A stretch of DNA of 64,000 bases from an uncultured Erythrobacter sp. (GTDB lineage Bacteria > Pseudomonadota > Alphaproteobacteria > Sphingomonadales > Sphingomonadaceae). Both the position numbers and the translations under genes were made by a program. Under the pieces are notes generated by a model, which saw only the letters and a program-made list of their open reading frames with translations, did no database searches and was not told the origin of the DNA. Shown here one piece after another: positions 44,717 through 54,427 of this stretch. The stretch covers positions 1-64,000 of the forward strand of contig CANMOQ010000002.1 of NCBI GenBank assembly GCA_947499505.1, written 5' to 3'. Numbering within the stretch: the first letter of the stretch is position 1; every line of letters starts with the position of its first letter.

Positions 44717-45262
44717 TTAGAGATTGACCACGCCCGCCGCCCAACTCGCCAGCAGCTTGTGATATTCGAGAAACAGGCTGGAAAGGCTGGGGTTGGAAGT
44801 CACCGCATCGCGGACTACGACCACCCCGTCTGGAAGCTTGCGTGACAATTCGCCAGCCGCGCGCCGCATATGCCAGTCGGTCGTAACCAGCCGCAGAGAT
44901 TTGATCTCATTGGTTTTGACCCACTGCGCCGCCTCAGAGGCATTGCTGCGTGTATCAACGGCAGCAAAGCCAAGCGTGACGCAGCATTCCATACGCGCTT
45001 TATCAACGGTGAACTCAGCGGCAAATTCTGCCGGTTTCACTTCGCGGTCGACCCCGCTGACCAGCATCTTTTCCGCCGCCCCGCTGTCGAGCACTTCCAG
45101 CCCGCGGGCGATCCGGCCAGCGCCGCCTGTCGGTACGATCACCGCATCGGTTTTCGTCGCCGCATCGCCAGTAACCGGGGATGGTTGAGGCAGAGTTGTG
45201 GCGAAGGCCAGAAACCCGATCGCCCAAAACAGGAAGATCGCGGAAAGAATGCGTTTGATCAC
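44717..45262 (-). CDS. YdcF family (DUF218) membrane-anchored protein
   Basis: 181 residues from the GTG at 45262, which overlaps the ftsX stop (GTGA). One N-terminal membrane helix (about 5-24), then the DUF218 fold with DAVIVPTGGAGRIARGLE near 39-56, NASEAAQW and VTTDWHMRRA. DUF218 proteins are linked to envelope metabolism; the reaction is unknown. Operon with ftsEX and plsC. Confidence 0.82.
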   Translation of the reverse strand: MIKRILSAIFLFWAIGFLAFATTLPQPSPVTGDAATKTDAVIVPTGGAGRIARGLEVLDSGAAEKMLVSGVDREVKPAEFAAEFTVDKARMECCVTLGFAAVDTRSNASEAAQWVKTNEIKSLRLVTTDWHMRRAAGELSRKLPDGVVVVRDAVTSNPSLSSLFLEYHKLLASWAAGVVNL

Positions 45263-46203
45263 AGCATCCTCCGCAAGGCCATCAGGATCGTATAACGCCC
45301 GGTCACCAGCGCCAATGCAACGCCCGCCAATGGTATCAGCGCGATGATGATCCAATCGCTCATGCCCAGAACGCCGCCGGCGACCATCCCGCTATCCAAA
45401 GCAGCAAATTGCCGTCCGAGCAGCCAGACCGCGCCCGCGCCCAGTCCTAGGCCCACGAGCCCGCCAAAGGCCGCATCGCGCACGACTGAGCGCTGGAATA
45501 TCCGCGTGATCTGAGCATCGGTCCCGCCAAGCAGGTGCATGATCTCAACCGTTTCCCGGTGGTTGGAAAAGGCGCTGCGTGCGGCCAGCCAGACCGCGGC
45601 AGCGCAGGCAAAGGTCAGTAAAGCGATCAGCGCCAGCGCCAGATATTGCAGCGATGACAGCGCCGAATAGACCGGCTGCAGCCATTCTGATTGCGCATCC
45701 ACACGGGCGCCCGGCACATCGGCATCGAGCGCCGCTTGAAGCCGCGCGATTTCTGCTGGCCCGCTGGCGCTGCTCAATTGCACATCGATCAGCGCCGGGA
45801 TCGGCAAATCCTGGCTGCCCGCACCATCGCCCAGCCATGGGCGCAGCATCTCATCCAGCTCTTCTTCTGGCACCACCCTAAGGCTCGCCACGATGTCTTG
45901 AGCGGTCAGCACTTCCGCCGCTGTCGCCGCCTTTTGTTTCCGCAGCGTTTCATTCGCCTCAGTGATCTGGATCGTAACCGCACCGGACAATTCAGCCCGC
46001 GCATTGCTCGTGAGATTGTTCAAGGCGAGCCCACCTGCGGCTGCAATCACGACAAGAGCGATCATGATCGCGATCACCCACGGGATTGGACCAGACAGCC
46101 TCGCCTGCGGCACCAATAGCGCAGCGGCGCTTCCCTTCAGCGGCCCTGGCGCCTTGGCTGGCGTGCTGTCGGCCAGTTCTGTTGCAAATGGCGGCGTGCT
46201 CAT
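45259..46203 (-). CDS. ftsX: Cell division protein FtsX
   Basis: 314 residues with four membrane helices (about 45-68, 185-210, 240-262, 285-307) and a periplasmic loop between the first two. The segment near 215-235 (NHRETVEIMHLLGGTDAQI) is typical of FtsX. Partner of FtsE in activating septal peptidoglycan hydrolysis. Overlaps ftsE by 4 nt. Confidence 0.9.
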   Translation of the reverse strand: MSTPPFATELADSTPAKAPGPLKGSAAALLVPQARLSGPIPWVIAIMIALVVIAAAGGLALNNLTSNARAELSGAVTIQITEANETLRKQKAATAAEVLTAQDIVASLRVVPEEELDEMLRPWLGDGAGSQDLPIPALIDVQLSSASGPAEIARLQAALDADVPGARVDAQSEWLQPVYSALSSLQYLALALIALLTFACAAAVWLAARSAFSNHRETVEIMHLLGGTDAQITRIFQRSVVRDAAFGGLVGLGLGAGAVWLLGRQFAALDSGMVAGGVLGMSDWIIIALIPLAGVALALVTGRYTILMALRRML

Positions 46204-46934
46204 TGCCCGGCCCTCATCGGCCTAGTGCTGCGCGGCGGGAATTTCAGCGCACCCGTTGGATCGGTGAGGCGCCCTTTATTGAGCCGCATGATCAGCGATT
46301 CCGGCACTTTTTTGAGCAGGTGTACATCGTGCGTGGCGACCACGACTGTCGTGCCCAGCCGGTTCAGCGCCTCAAACAACCGCAACAGCTTGAGCGCCAT
46401 TTCAGGATCAACGTTGCCGGTTGGCTCGTCGGCGATCAGCATATCGGGCCGCCCGATCACCGCGCGCGCAATGGCAACGCGTTGCTGCTCTCCGCCAGAC
46501 ATTGTTGCCGGGCGAGCCTTCACCCGGTGCGAAAGCCCAACCCAATCGAGCATATCATCGACCGGCTTTTGCAGCTCGCTTTCCGGCACGCCGGCCAGCC
46601 TCAGCGGTAATGCGACATTATCAAAAGCAGTTAAGTGCTTCACCAGGCGAAAGTCCTGAAACACCACGCCCAGCCGCCTGCGATAGGTCGGCAATTGTTC
46701 CCGCGGCAGAGTGATCATGTCCTTGCCAAACATGCGAATGCCGCCGCGTGAGGGACGCTGAGCCAGATAGAGCAGTTTTAGCAGACTGGTCTTTCCCGCC
46801 CCGCTGGCCCCGGTGAGAAAGTAGAAACTCCCGGGAAACAGCGTGAAACTGAGATCGCTCAGCACCTCAGGCTCGGTGCCATAGCGCAGCCCGACATTGT
46901 CGAAATTCACCGTATCGCCTGCGCGCTCGTTCAT
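46200..46934 (-). CDS. ftsE: Cell division ATP-binding protein FtsE
   Basis: 244 residues, ABC ATPase: Walker A GASGAGKTS near 40-48, Q-loop VFQDFRLV, signature MSGGEQQRVAIARA near 145 and Walker B DMLIADEPTGNVD near 168. Start 46934 has GGGG 7 nt upstream. The divergent MJ0042 gene begins at 47089. Confidence 0.92.
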   Translation of the reverse strand: MNERAGDTVNFDNVGLRYGTEPEVLSDLSFTLFPGSFYFLTGASGAGKTSLLKLLYLAQRPSRGGIRMFGKDMITLPREQLPTYRRRLGVVFQDFRLVKHLTAFDNVALPLRLAGVPESELQKPVDDMLDWVGLSHRVKARPATMSGGEQQRVAIARAVIGRPDMLIADEPTGNVDPEMALKLLRLFEALNRLGTTVVVATHDVHLLKKVPESLIMRLNKGRLTDPTGALKFPPRSTRPMRAGQ

Positions 46935-47088
46935 GGCCATGCCCCTATCCCATGCCCGCCGGGGGGAAAAGCCCATAGTGCTCCGCGCGCGAAACAAGCG
47001 CATCAATGTGGAAAAAAGCCAACATTTGCGGCCCAAAGGCCCCGATGCACTTGTGCGCAACTTACGGGCGCGTATTGCCATACTAACC

Positions 47089-48090
47089 ATGATTATAGCC
47101 TGCCCCGCCTGCAACACACGCTATGTTGTCCCGGACAACGCCATTGGCGATGACGGGCGAACTGTGCGCTGCGCGAAGTGCAAGCACAGCTGGTTTCAAG
47201 AGGCGGTGTTCGATTTGCCACCTCAGAATGAGGTTGAAGCGCCAGAGCCGGTTGCCGAGCCTGCACCACCTCCGTCGCCTCCCCCGGCCCCACCACCGCC
47301 TGCTCCAGAACCTGAGGCAGATGCGGAAGAAGCGCCCAGCGAACCTTCGATCAATCATTGGCGCATCAGCGACCGGCCCGCTGCCGCAACAGACGCTGTC
47401 AGCGCTGCGGCAGCCTCAGCCGCTTCGGCCATTCATCAAGAGCGCACACCGCTTGGCCGAGAACCAGAAGCTGAAGATCAGGCACCGGCCAGCGAGCCCG
47501 CCGAAGACTTCGCGGAAGAAAACGCAAATGCCGATATCGGTCCGGCCGCCTCCTACAGCGAGAGCAGCTATGACAGCGAGGTTGCCGACGAGACCGCTGA
47601 GGCGGAAGACTATGACAGCGACGAAGGCTCGCGTTTTGATTACCGCCCACCCTTCACCGCGCGCCGCAACCCGCTCAAAATGTGGACGGCAGCTGCGGCT
47701 ATTTTCGCACTGCTAGCCGCCGGTACAATCGCGGCGGTGAATTATTACGGCATGCCCGATTGGGCGCCGTTCAACCGGCCCGTCTTCGGGATTGGCCAAT
47801 CCGACCTCGAACTGGATTTCCCTGCAGCAGAGCAGCGCACCGAGACCCTGCCCAGCGGCACGGAAATTTTCCGCGCACGCGGCACCATCACCAACACGGG
47901 GCGCGCAACAGTCGACGTGCCATCGCTACGCATCGTGCTGCGCGACGAGCGAGAGCGGATCGTGTTCGATTGGAATGTCGCCCCGCCCCAATCTCAGCTG
48001 GCCCCAGGCGAGACCATGACCGTGACCGAGGCGATCACCGATGTGCCCGCGACAGCCCGCTTTGCCGAAATCGGCTGGGCCCCAAACTAA
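47089..48090 (+). CDS. MJ0042-type zinc-finger membrane protein
   Basis: 333 residues. The N-terminal 38 residues form the MJ0042 zinc ribbon: CPACNTRYVVPDNAIG then RCAKCKHSWF. A long Pro/Ala/Glu-rich linker (about 45-190) follows, then one membrane helix (about 200-222) and a C-terminal beta-rich domain (DUF3426-like: RGTITNTGRATVDVPSLRIVL). Widespread in alphaproteobacteria without defined function. An upstream in-frame extension to 46897 runs over ftsE and is not credible. Confidence 0.85.
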   Translation: MIIACPACNTRYVVPDNAIGDDGRTVRCAKCKHSWFQEAVFDLPPQNEVEAPEPVAEPAPPPSPPPAPPPPAPEPEADAEEAPSEPSINHWRISDRPAAATDAVSAAAASAASAIHQERTPLGREPEAEDQAPASEPAEDFAEENANADIGPAASYSESSYDSEVADETAEAEDYDSDEGSRFDYRPPFTARRNPLKMWTAAAAIFALLAAGTIAAVNYYGMPDWAPFNRPVFGIGQSDLELDFPAAEQRTETLPSGTEIFRARGTITNTGRATVDVPSLRIVLRDERERIVFDWNVAPPQSQLAPGETMTVTEAITDVPATARFAEIGWAPN

Positions 48091-48208
48091 TCGCATTCTC
48101 GATGCTAATTTGCCGCGACACAGCAAAGTGCTTGCCGTGGCCGATACCCCTTGCTAGGGGCGCGCTCCTACCGAGGGGTGAGGCGCTGCCTACCCCTGCT
48201 GACTGTGT

Positions 48209-48295
48209 GCGGTCGTGGCGGAACTGGTAGACGCGCAACGTTGAGGTCGTTGTGGGCTAACGCCCGTGGAAGTTCGAGTCTTCTCGACCGCACCA
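48209..48295 (+). tRNA. tRNA-Leu (GAG)
   Basis: 87 nt class II tRNA with long variable arm (TGGGCTAACGCCCG). Acceptor GCGGTCG/CGACCGC, anticodon loop with GAG, T-loop GTTCGAGTC, CCA encoded. The integrase gene that follows points to its 3' end as the attachment site. Confidence 0.95.
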
Positions 48296-48431
48296 TCATT
48301 CTTTTCTCATAGCTGAACATATCACCATCAAAACCCCACGATCTCTGGGCTTTTGGGCTCGTCCATTGACGCATAGCAGAACATCAAATACCACTATTTC
48401 GCACAAATCGGGGTGGCTAGAAAGGTGGCTC

Positions 48432-49568
48432 ATGAAGTTCGGTGCACTCACACAAATGAAGGCAAAAAACCTCGCGCCTGGCAAACACGCCGATGGCCAG
48501 GGTTTATGGCTTATCAAGCGTGAAAAGAGCGCCGGTCGCTGGATGTTGCGACTCGTTGTCTATGGCAAGCGCCGCGAAATGGGTCTGGGCCGCTGGCCGG
48601 ACGTGTCGATCGGTGAAGCCCGCGAGCGAGCCGCCCAAGCGCGGCGTCAGCTCCGCGACGGTGTAGATCCCATCGAAGAACGTGCAAAACTGCGCCGCCG
48701 CATTGATCGACTCTCCGTCGAACAAGCAATCGAGCAGTGTTTTGAGGCTCGCAAGGCTGAGCTCAAGGGAGATGGTCAAGCGGGGCGCTGGATGTCCCCG
48801 CTCAAGGTGCACGTCATTCCAAAAATTGGATCTAAGGCTATCGAAGATGTAGACCAGCATATGCTGAGAGAACTGCTAGGTCCCATTTGGCATCAGAAAC
48901 CACAGGCAGCCTCCAAAGCGCTTAACCGCCTTAATCTGACGTTGAAGCATGCGGCTGCGCTTGGCCTTGATGTCGACCTGCAAGCCTGCATGAAAACCAA
49001 AGCATTGCTCGGCAAGCAGCGTCATAAGGTCGAGCATATCCCTGCCATGCCATATCAAGACGTTCCCGCATTCTATCAATCACTACGAGACGAGGAGAGT
49101 GTGGCAGCGCTCGCCTTGAGGTTCCTTATCCTGACCGCTGCTCGGACAAGCGAAGTGCGACTAGCCACATTCGACGAAATCAAAGATCGAGTTTGGATTC
49201 TCGATGAAACAAGGACGAAGAACAGCCGCGAACACAAGATCCCTCTAAGCAAAGAAGCTTTGCTGGTCGTCGCCGTTGCAGAAGAGCGGTCCGACAATGA
49301 GTATCTGTTTGCAGCTTATCGCGGCAGACCTTTGTCTGACGCAGCAATGTCAAAGTTCATGCGGGAACGCGGACTTGCGGCAAGGCCTCACGGATTTCGC
49401 TCTTCATTTCGGACTTGGCTCGAGGAGAGAACTGACGCGCCATTCGAAGTTAAGGAAGCTGCTCTCGGACATCACGTGGATAGCGGTGTGGTCGGAGCCT
49501 ATCAGCGTTCTGATCGTCTGGAGCAGCGCGGTCGTGTGGTCAAAGAATGGGCTGACTGGTTGACTTGA
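48432..49568 (+). CDS. Tyrosine-type integrase with DUF4102 arm-binding domain
   Basis: 378 residues from the ATG at 48432 (an ATG at 48366 is also in frame). N-terminal arm-binding DUF4102 domain (KHADGQGLWLIKRE, GKRREMGLGRWPDVSIGEAR), SAM-like core-binding domain, then the catalytic domain with Arg in TAARTSEVR near 235, HGFRSSFRTW near 320, GHH near 346 and a Tyr in VVGAYQRSD near 355. Position 137 bp after tRNA-Leu in the same direction is the classic layout of a tRNA-borne genomic island. Confidence 0.9.
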   Translation: MKFGALTQMKAKNLAPGKHADGQGLWLIKREKSAGRWMLRLVVYGKRREMGLGRWPDVSIGEARERAAQARRQLRDGVDPIEERAKLRRRIDRLSVEQAIEQCFEARKAELKGDGQAGRWMSPLKVHVIPKIGSKAIEDVDQHMLRELLGPIWHQKPQAASKALNRLNLTLKHAAALGLDVDLQACMKTKALLGKQRHKVEHIPAMPYQDVPAFYQSLRDEESVAALALRFLILTAARTSEVRLATFDEIKDRVWILDETRTKNSREHKIPLSKEALLVVAVAEERSDNEYLFAAYRGRPLSDAAMSKFMRERGLAARPHGFRSSFRTWLEERTDAPFEVKEAALGHHVDSGVVGAYQRSDRLEQRGRVVKEWADWLT

Positions 49569-49662
49569 GGGATCGTCAGCTTTGCGCCCCAATATTGGAC
49601 ATTGGACACCTTTTGATCGTCCTCCAATTGCGGACGATCAAATGGCATTCGCGTCGGCTAGT

Positions 49663-52134
49663 TTAGCTCTTCTTATCTAGCGATTTATAGTATCGAAAAT
49701 GTCCTGAGCCCGCCGGATCCTCATACTGAAAACATCGCGCAAAATCATCGATCGCTTGCATCACTCCCTTTAGCGAGGCCGCTGTGAATGTCTGGCTCTG
49801 TCCCGTTGCCCAATGAGAGACATAATTGCTGACGATAGTTGCCAGAGCCGTCCCCATCCCTGTTTCTTGCTCAGCCTCTAGAACAAGCTGGCCAGCTTTC
49901 TTTTGTAAGTCCACCGCACTCTTGATCGCGTTGATGAGATTTTGGGCCATGTGCTTATCATCATTGTAGGCGATGGTAATCGGCACGGGTATCTGCACTT
50001 TCTGGATCACTTCCTCCAGCTTAAATTCCAGATGCTGCCTTATCCTTGGCGCGGCGCTATGTACGTTTCCGGCGTCCAGCAAACCAATTGTCACATCTCG
50101 GATTTTCGAGGCAGCGCCAGACTGGGGCAAAACCTCAGTCCTTGGTGTTCCCTGTATACACTGATGCCACCAACCGCCTTCGTTGGAGTTCTTGTTGAAC
50201 AGCTTCTCCAACATCGGATCATGGCTCAGGAGAATGACTTGCGGGCCATCAGCAACACCAGGCCGACCAAACTTATCTTTAATGACATTCATAAGATGGA
50301 GTTGGTGGCCAGAGTCAAAGCTGGAGGTCACGTCATCCAAGATCAAGAATTTGGCAGGCCCACCGTATAGTGAGGCGGCGGCCAGATAGACACTGATGGC
50401 AAACGCATTGCGGAAGCTTTCAGATAGAAGCGCTTGTGCAGAGACATCTTTGATCGACCAAAAGTCCGAGAGCGAAATTGAGATTTCTTCCCTGCCCTCG
50501 CGCTTGGCGAGAGCCGGAGTCACATCCTCAAACATAATTGCTGCGAAGAACTCCCTGCACTTTGGTTCAATAGCTTCAAGCCGTCTCTTTGCTGCGTCAG
50601 ATTCGGCACCAGCGAAAAGGTCACCCGCACCATCGAGAAACCCCTTCACACGTTCTATTCGATGCAACTCGGCTTGACGATCTTCGATTATTTTCTGCTG
50701 CGCGCGAAATTCCACGAGGTTGGACTGCAATCTTCGGGCTGCCTCCACCTTTTCGACCACGGCGGTTAGCTTTGGCGGAAGTTTCTTTTCCAATTCTTCT
50801 TTGCTTTTGGTCAGCTTCTCCAGTTCTGCTTCATATCGATCCGACAAGGTGGAAGCCCAAGTGGCAATGAGCTGAGCATCCCTGCCCGATAGGCTGCCGC
50901 TGCCTGCCGCTTTTTCGGAATCTGAAAAAAGTGGCTTCTCATCTTCGGTCTTAGCGAGAGTTTCGAGTTTTTTCAGATCGGCCCAACTGCCTGAGTTCCA
51001 GAATTCGCTGAGTTCTTTAGCCGCTTGGCTAACGGCTTCATAGGCTGCGATCTTTGAGGAGACATGGTCGAGCACGGAGTTGTCATCGCCACGATCACAA
51101 ACCGGACAGATGGTTTTGTCATCCCATTGATCGTCTTTGAGGATCTTCTCACTCAAGGCATACAACTGACGAAACTGATCGCCCTGCGTCTTTTGCAGCG
51201 CCTCATCACGAGATTTCGCAAGCGCAACAAGCTTCTCACGGTCTGGGGCACTGGGTAAACTAGCAGACGCTTCTTTCCACTCTGTGGTCTGCCGGATTAG
51301 TTTGGAGAGCTTCTCACGGTCTTCTCCACCTTCAGCTGTCTTGGCCGCTTGGACACATTCATCAATGCCGATGTCTTCAAAGGTCTTATCAGCGCAGATT
51401 TCCTTCAACAGAGCTATGTTACTCAAAGCAGTGTGGGCATTGGCAAGCAAATCCGCTTCGGGAAGATTTGGATCAAGGTCTTCACCGACAAGCTGTTTAT
51501 AGGCCTCACTGATGTTTCTTTCGGCCCGTTGCCGCGTGCTGGTTGCGGACGTCACCTCTTGCTTCTTTGCAACCACAGAAAAGTGGTTGTTGAAGGCACG
51601 AGTGTTTGACAGATCGGCCAAGCCTTGCCGTACATTGGAATAAGGTCGCAGCCCTAGTAACCCCGCAAACGAGCGCCCCCGCTCTAGGGGTTTTATCTCG
51701 ATAAAATCGCGAAAGGTCTGGCCGTCCAGAAGCACGAATTCGCGGTTCAAGTCCTCCAGAACAGCATCTCCATTGACGCCGTCTGGTGCTGTGACAGTTC
51801 GATTGCCTTCGTCATCTCGTTCGACGCTGACAACGAATGGATCATCACCGTTTTCAGGTTGGAGAGTAAGCTGAATGTGACCAGTTTTACCGGTATGAAA
51901 TTGATTGAGATAGTAGGAGCCGCCGCGTTCCGCCGCTGGCAGCCCCTCAAGTTTAGGGATGCTGCCCTTTATCGCATAGAGCACTGAATCGAATATCGAT
52001 GTTTTCCCGACGCCATTCGGGGCGGAAACTGAGTTCACCTTTTCTGGATTGAGTTTGAGTCTGAGAGGTGCCCCTTCGTTGTTGACGCCCCTAAATCCTT
52101 CGAGCGAGACTTCCTTGAGGAACCAGCCTGTCAC
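49663..52134 (-). CDS. Rad50/SMC-like AAA ATPase with zinc hook
   Basis: 823 residues. Walker A APNGVGKTS near 38-46, two long coiled-coil stretches around a CPVC hook near 343-346 (only one CxxC seen), then LSESFRNAFAISVYLAAAS (signature-like region), Walker B KFLILDDVTSSFD near 593, and LLSHD near 635. After the ATPase head come about 190 helical residues ending in SNYVSHWATGQSQTF and a basic tail. No Mre11/SbcD-like nuclease accompanies it. Coupled by ATGA overlap to a 72-residue protein. Base composition is lower in GC than the neighbouring core genes. A role in phage or plasmid defence is inferred from domain type and integrase proximity only. Confidence 0.75.
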   Translation of the reverse strand: MTGWFLKEVSLEGFRGVNNEGAPLRLKLNPEKVNSVSAPNGVGKTSIFDSVLYAIKGSIPKLEGLPAAERGGSYYLNQFHTGKTGHIQLTLQPENGDDPFVVSVERDDEGNRTVTAPDGVNGDAVLEDLNREFVLLDGQTFRDFIEIKPLERGRSFAGLLGLRPYSNVRQGLADLSNTRAFNNHFSVVAKKQEVTSATSTRQRAERNISEAYKQLVGEDLDPNLPEADLLANAHTALSNIALLKEICADKTFEDIGIDECVQAAKTAEGGEDREKLSKLIRQTTEWKEASASLPSAPDREKLVALAKSRDEALQKTQGDQFRQLYALSEKILKDDQWDDKTICPVCDRGDDNSVLDHVSSKIAAYEAVSQAAKELSEFWNSGSWADLKKLETLAKTEDEKPLFSDSEKAAGSGSLSGRDAQLIATWASTLSDRYEAELEKLTKSKEELEKKLPPKLTAVVEKVEAARRLQSNLVEFRAQQKIIEDRQAELHRIERVKGFLDGAGDLFAGAESDAAKRRLEAIEPKCREFFAAIMFEDVTPALAKREGREEISISLSDFWSIKDVSAQALLSESFRNAFAISVYLAAASLYGGPAKFLILDDVTSSFDSGHQLHLMNVIKDKFGRPGVADGPQVILLSHDPMLEKLFNKNSNEGGWWHQCIQGTPRTEVLPQSGAASKIRDVTIGLLDAGNVHSAAPRIRQHLEFKLEEVIQKVQIPVPITIAYNDDKHMAQNLINAIKSAVDLQKKAGQLVLEAEQETGMGTALATIVSNYVSHWATGQSQTFTAASLKGVMQAIDDFARCFQYEDPAGSGHFRYYKSLDKKS

Positions 52135-52349
52135 TCGCCTTGCTCCTCGCTATGCAGTGTTGCTGCGAACATGGCATCCAGAAGCTCGTCGCGAGCCACT
52201 GCCTGACCGCTGGACAGGTCGCCAAGAATGGGAATTAGAATCGAAGCCAAGTCTGCATCCCGCTTCTTGAGTGCGTCCGCGAATGTGGCGAGATTGTTGG
52301 CGACCGAATGGTCATCCTTGATTTTGTAGCCAACCTCTTCTCCTGACAT
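52131..52349 (-). CDS. Small unknown partner of the SMC-like ATPase
   Basis: 72 residues, acidic, helical, no membrane segment: SVANNLATFADALKKRDADLASILIPIL then ARDELLDAMFAATL. GGAGGAG precedes the start; its stop overlaps the ATPase start by 4 nt, so the two are co-translated. No family recognised. It may be a regulator, inhibitor or structural subunit of the ATPase. Confidence 0.65.
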   Translation of the reverse strand: MSGEEVGYKIKDDHSVANNLATFADALKKRDADLASILIPILGDLSSGQAVARDELLDAMFAATLHSEEQGE

Positions 52350-52774
52350 GCGACTCCTCCTATCAACTTAACAACTGTCTGGTTCACCGCCGAACTCATA
52401 TCATCAATTTAAAATAACTCTATTCAAAGCAAGAAATACTCTCTTCTTTGATTGAAATAGTCAGGTGTCGATATCTCGATCTCGGCAAATGCGCCCCAAA
52501 TGTCAATGTGCCAATACTTTGGACATAAAGCTTCTGCATTCGCGCTGGAGCGGCTTTGAAAAGGACGGTCCGCTTGCGGCTCAATGACAGCTGGATTGCA
52601 ACGCGCCCCAGTCTCTGACATTCGAGCTGGCACCAGGAGGTTCCATAAAGCCGACATTCGTACGTACGGGCTCCCGGGGATAACTTCAGTCTTATCACCC
52701 TTTACTTGGAACTGTGGCGTTTCATAAGAATTGGCTCCTTGCAATCCGGTCACGAGCGACGGAGCCTCTAGTCA
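52350..52774. other. Divergent intergenic region between ATPase operon and glycan genes
   Basis: 425 bp. Reading frames on the minus strand reach about 110 codons but have no ribosome site, family resemblance or plausible composition. The stretch near 52555-52580 (GACGGTCCGCTTGCGG) faintly resembles the non-coding repeats near 57.5 and 60.4 kb. Promoters for both directions must lie here but were not pinned down. Confidence 0.35.
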
Positions 52775-54427
52775 ATGAAGATTCTATCCTACAATCCAGG
52801 CCACGACGGGGCAGTCGTCAGTCTGATAGATGGGCGCTTGGAGTTGTCGATCGAAGCTGAAAAGGACTCCAATTACCGCTACTCGTCTATCTCTGGCTCC
52901 AATGTTCTCCACGCAGTCGGGGAGCTACAAGACATACCAGATGTGATTTGCATGGGTGGCTGGTGGCCCCGGGATCACCACGAGTCGGTGGTGGGCTCGA
53001 CCAATCACGTGAGTTATCGCGGGATCGGCGATGAGGACATAATCGTCGGCGAGCGGCGATTTTTGCAGAAGACCACACGCTATTTCTCATCGTCACACGA
53101 GCGCTCCCACATTTTATGCGCATTTGGAATGTCCTCTGTACCAGTTGGCACGCCTTGCTACGCTTTGGTTTGGGAGGGTGAGCTTGGTGCCTTTTATGAG
53201 ATCGACGAAGCCTCGAACATCAGGCTCATTGCGGACGTGCTGGATGAACCTGGCAATCGATACGGACAGCTCTACGGTCTTGCAGATCCGACCTTTCTCA
53301 AGGATTGGAAGCATGCCCGCCTTTCGGATGCGGGAAAACTAATGGCTCTCGCATCGTTCTCGACCCGCAGCACGCCCACAGCCAAGGAACGAAAGCTGCT
53401 CGAGTTCCTCCTCGACCCTAACTACCAAGGACTGGGGTCCCACGAAGATATTACGGGCGTGCCTCACTACAATGCCGGGTTTAATGATCCTGAGTTTCGA
53501 AATTTTGCCGGCATCTACAGCGACGCGCTATTTGAGAAATTCCATCGCTTTGCAAGAGAGACGCTCAAACCCAATCGCCCCTTGGTAATCGCGGGTGGCT
53601 GTGGTCTGAACTGCGACTGGAATACAAAGTGGAAGCAGACCGGACTATTCTCCGACGTGTTTGTACCGCCCGTCGCCAACGACTCTGGCTCTGCAATCGG
53701 CACAGCTATCGACGCGCAACTGTATTTCTCAGGAAACCCAAAGGTCGAGTGGGATGTTTATTCGGGGCTATTATTTCAATCCAATGGCACGTTCGAGGCC
53801 GATCGGTACAACGTTTGCGATTTGGAATTTGCCGAGATCGCGGAACTACTCGAAAATGATCTTATTCTCGGATGGGTCAGCGGTCGGTACGAGATCGGGC
53901 CTCGTGCGCTTGGCAATAGATCAATTCTCGCCTCTCCGTTTGACGATAGCACAAGAGAACGGCTGAATGAAATAAAACAGCGCGAGCAGTTCCGCCCTAT
54001 CGCTCCGATTTGTCTGATGGAAGACGCTGCGCGCTTGTTCGGCTGCCATCAGGAAAGCCCGCACATGCTCTACACGTACAAGGCGACCACCGATGCGTTA
54101 GCGGCGGTCACGCACGTAAATGGCACCGCTCGCATCCAAACGGTTACGCCTTCCTCTAACCAGAACCTTCACGGTCTCCTCACCGCCTTTAAAGCCCGCA
54201 CTGGATACGGCGTGCTGTGCAACACCTCCCTGAACTTTAACGGGAAGGGATTCATCAACAACATTGCTGACCTCGACGCGTACGCCGTTCGGCACGGCCT
54301 TGACGGTTTTATTATCGATGGACGTGCGTATCTGCTGAAAGATTCGAAACGCTATCAAGCGTATCTCGAAACCGCTTACATATCGGCACCGGGCTTTGGC
54401 GCGGATGATCGATCTCTTCGCACTTGA
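52775..54427 (+). CDS. Carbamoyltransferase of the NodU/CmcH family
   Basis: 550 residues. N-terminal ASKHA-like domain with NPGHDGAVVSLIDG (His near 9) and the HERSHILCAFG metal/carbamoyl-adenylate site near 109-119. C-terminal domain with GRYEIGPRALGNRSILASP near 370-388, REQFRPIAP and VLCNTSLNFNGKGFIN. Such enzymes move a carbamoyl group from carbamoyl phosphate via ATP to a sugar or antibiotic hydroxyl. Two glycosyltransferase genes overlap or follow, so a carbamoylated surface or secreted glycan is likely (inference). Confidence 0.88.
   Translation: MKILSYNPGHDGAVVSLIDGRLELSIEAEKDSNYRYSSISGSNVLHAVGELQDIPDVICMGGWWPRDHHESVVGSTNHVSYRGIGDEDIIVGERRFLQKTTRYFSSSHERSHILCAFGMSSVPVGTPCYALVWEGELGAFYEIDEASNIRLIADVLDEPGNRYGQLYGLADPTFLKDWKHARLSDAGKLMALASFSTRSTPTAKERKLLEFLLDPNYQGLGSHEDITGVPHYNAGFNDPEFRNFAGIYSDALFEKFHRFARETLKPNRPLVIAGGCGLNCDWNTKWKQTGLFSDVFVPPVANDSGSAIGTAIDAQLYFSGNPKVEWDVYSGLLFQSNGTFEADRYNVCDLEFAEIAELLENDLILGWVSGRYEIGPRALGNRSILASPFDDSTRERLNEIKQREQFRPIAPICLMEDAARLFGCHQESPHMLYTYKATTDALAAVTHVNGTARIQTVTPSSNQNLHGLLTAFKARTGYGVLCNTSLNFNGKGFINNIADLDAYAVRHGLDGFIIDGRAYLLKDSKRYQAYLETAYISAPGFGADDRSLRT

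Noticed and set aside
52420..52753. Minus-strand frames of about 92 and 109 codons upstream of the carbamoyltransferase
   Set aside because: No ribosome site, overlapping each other in different frames, and composition typical of non-coding repeat debris.
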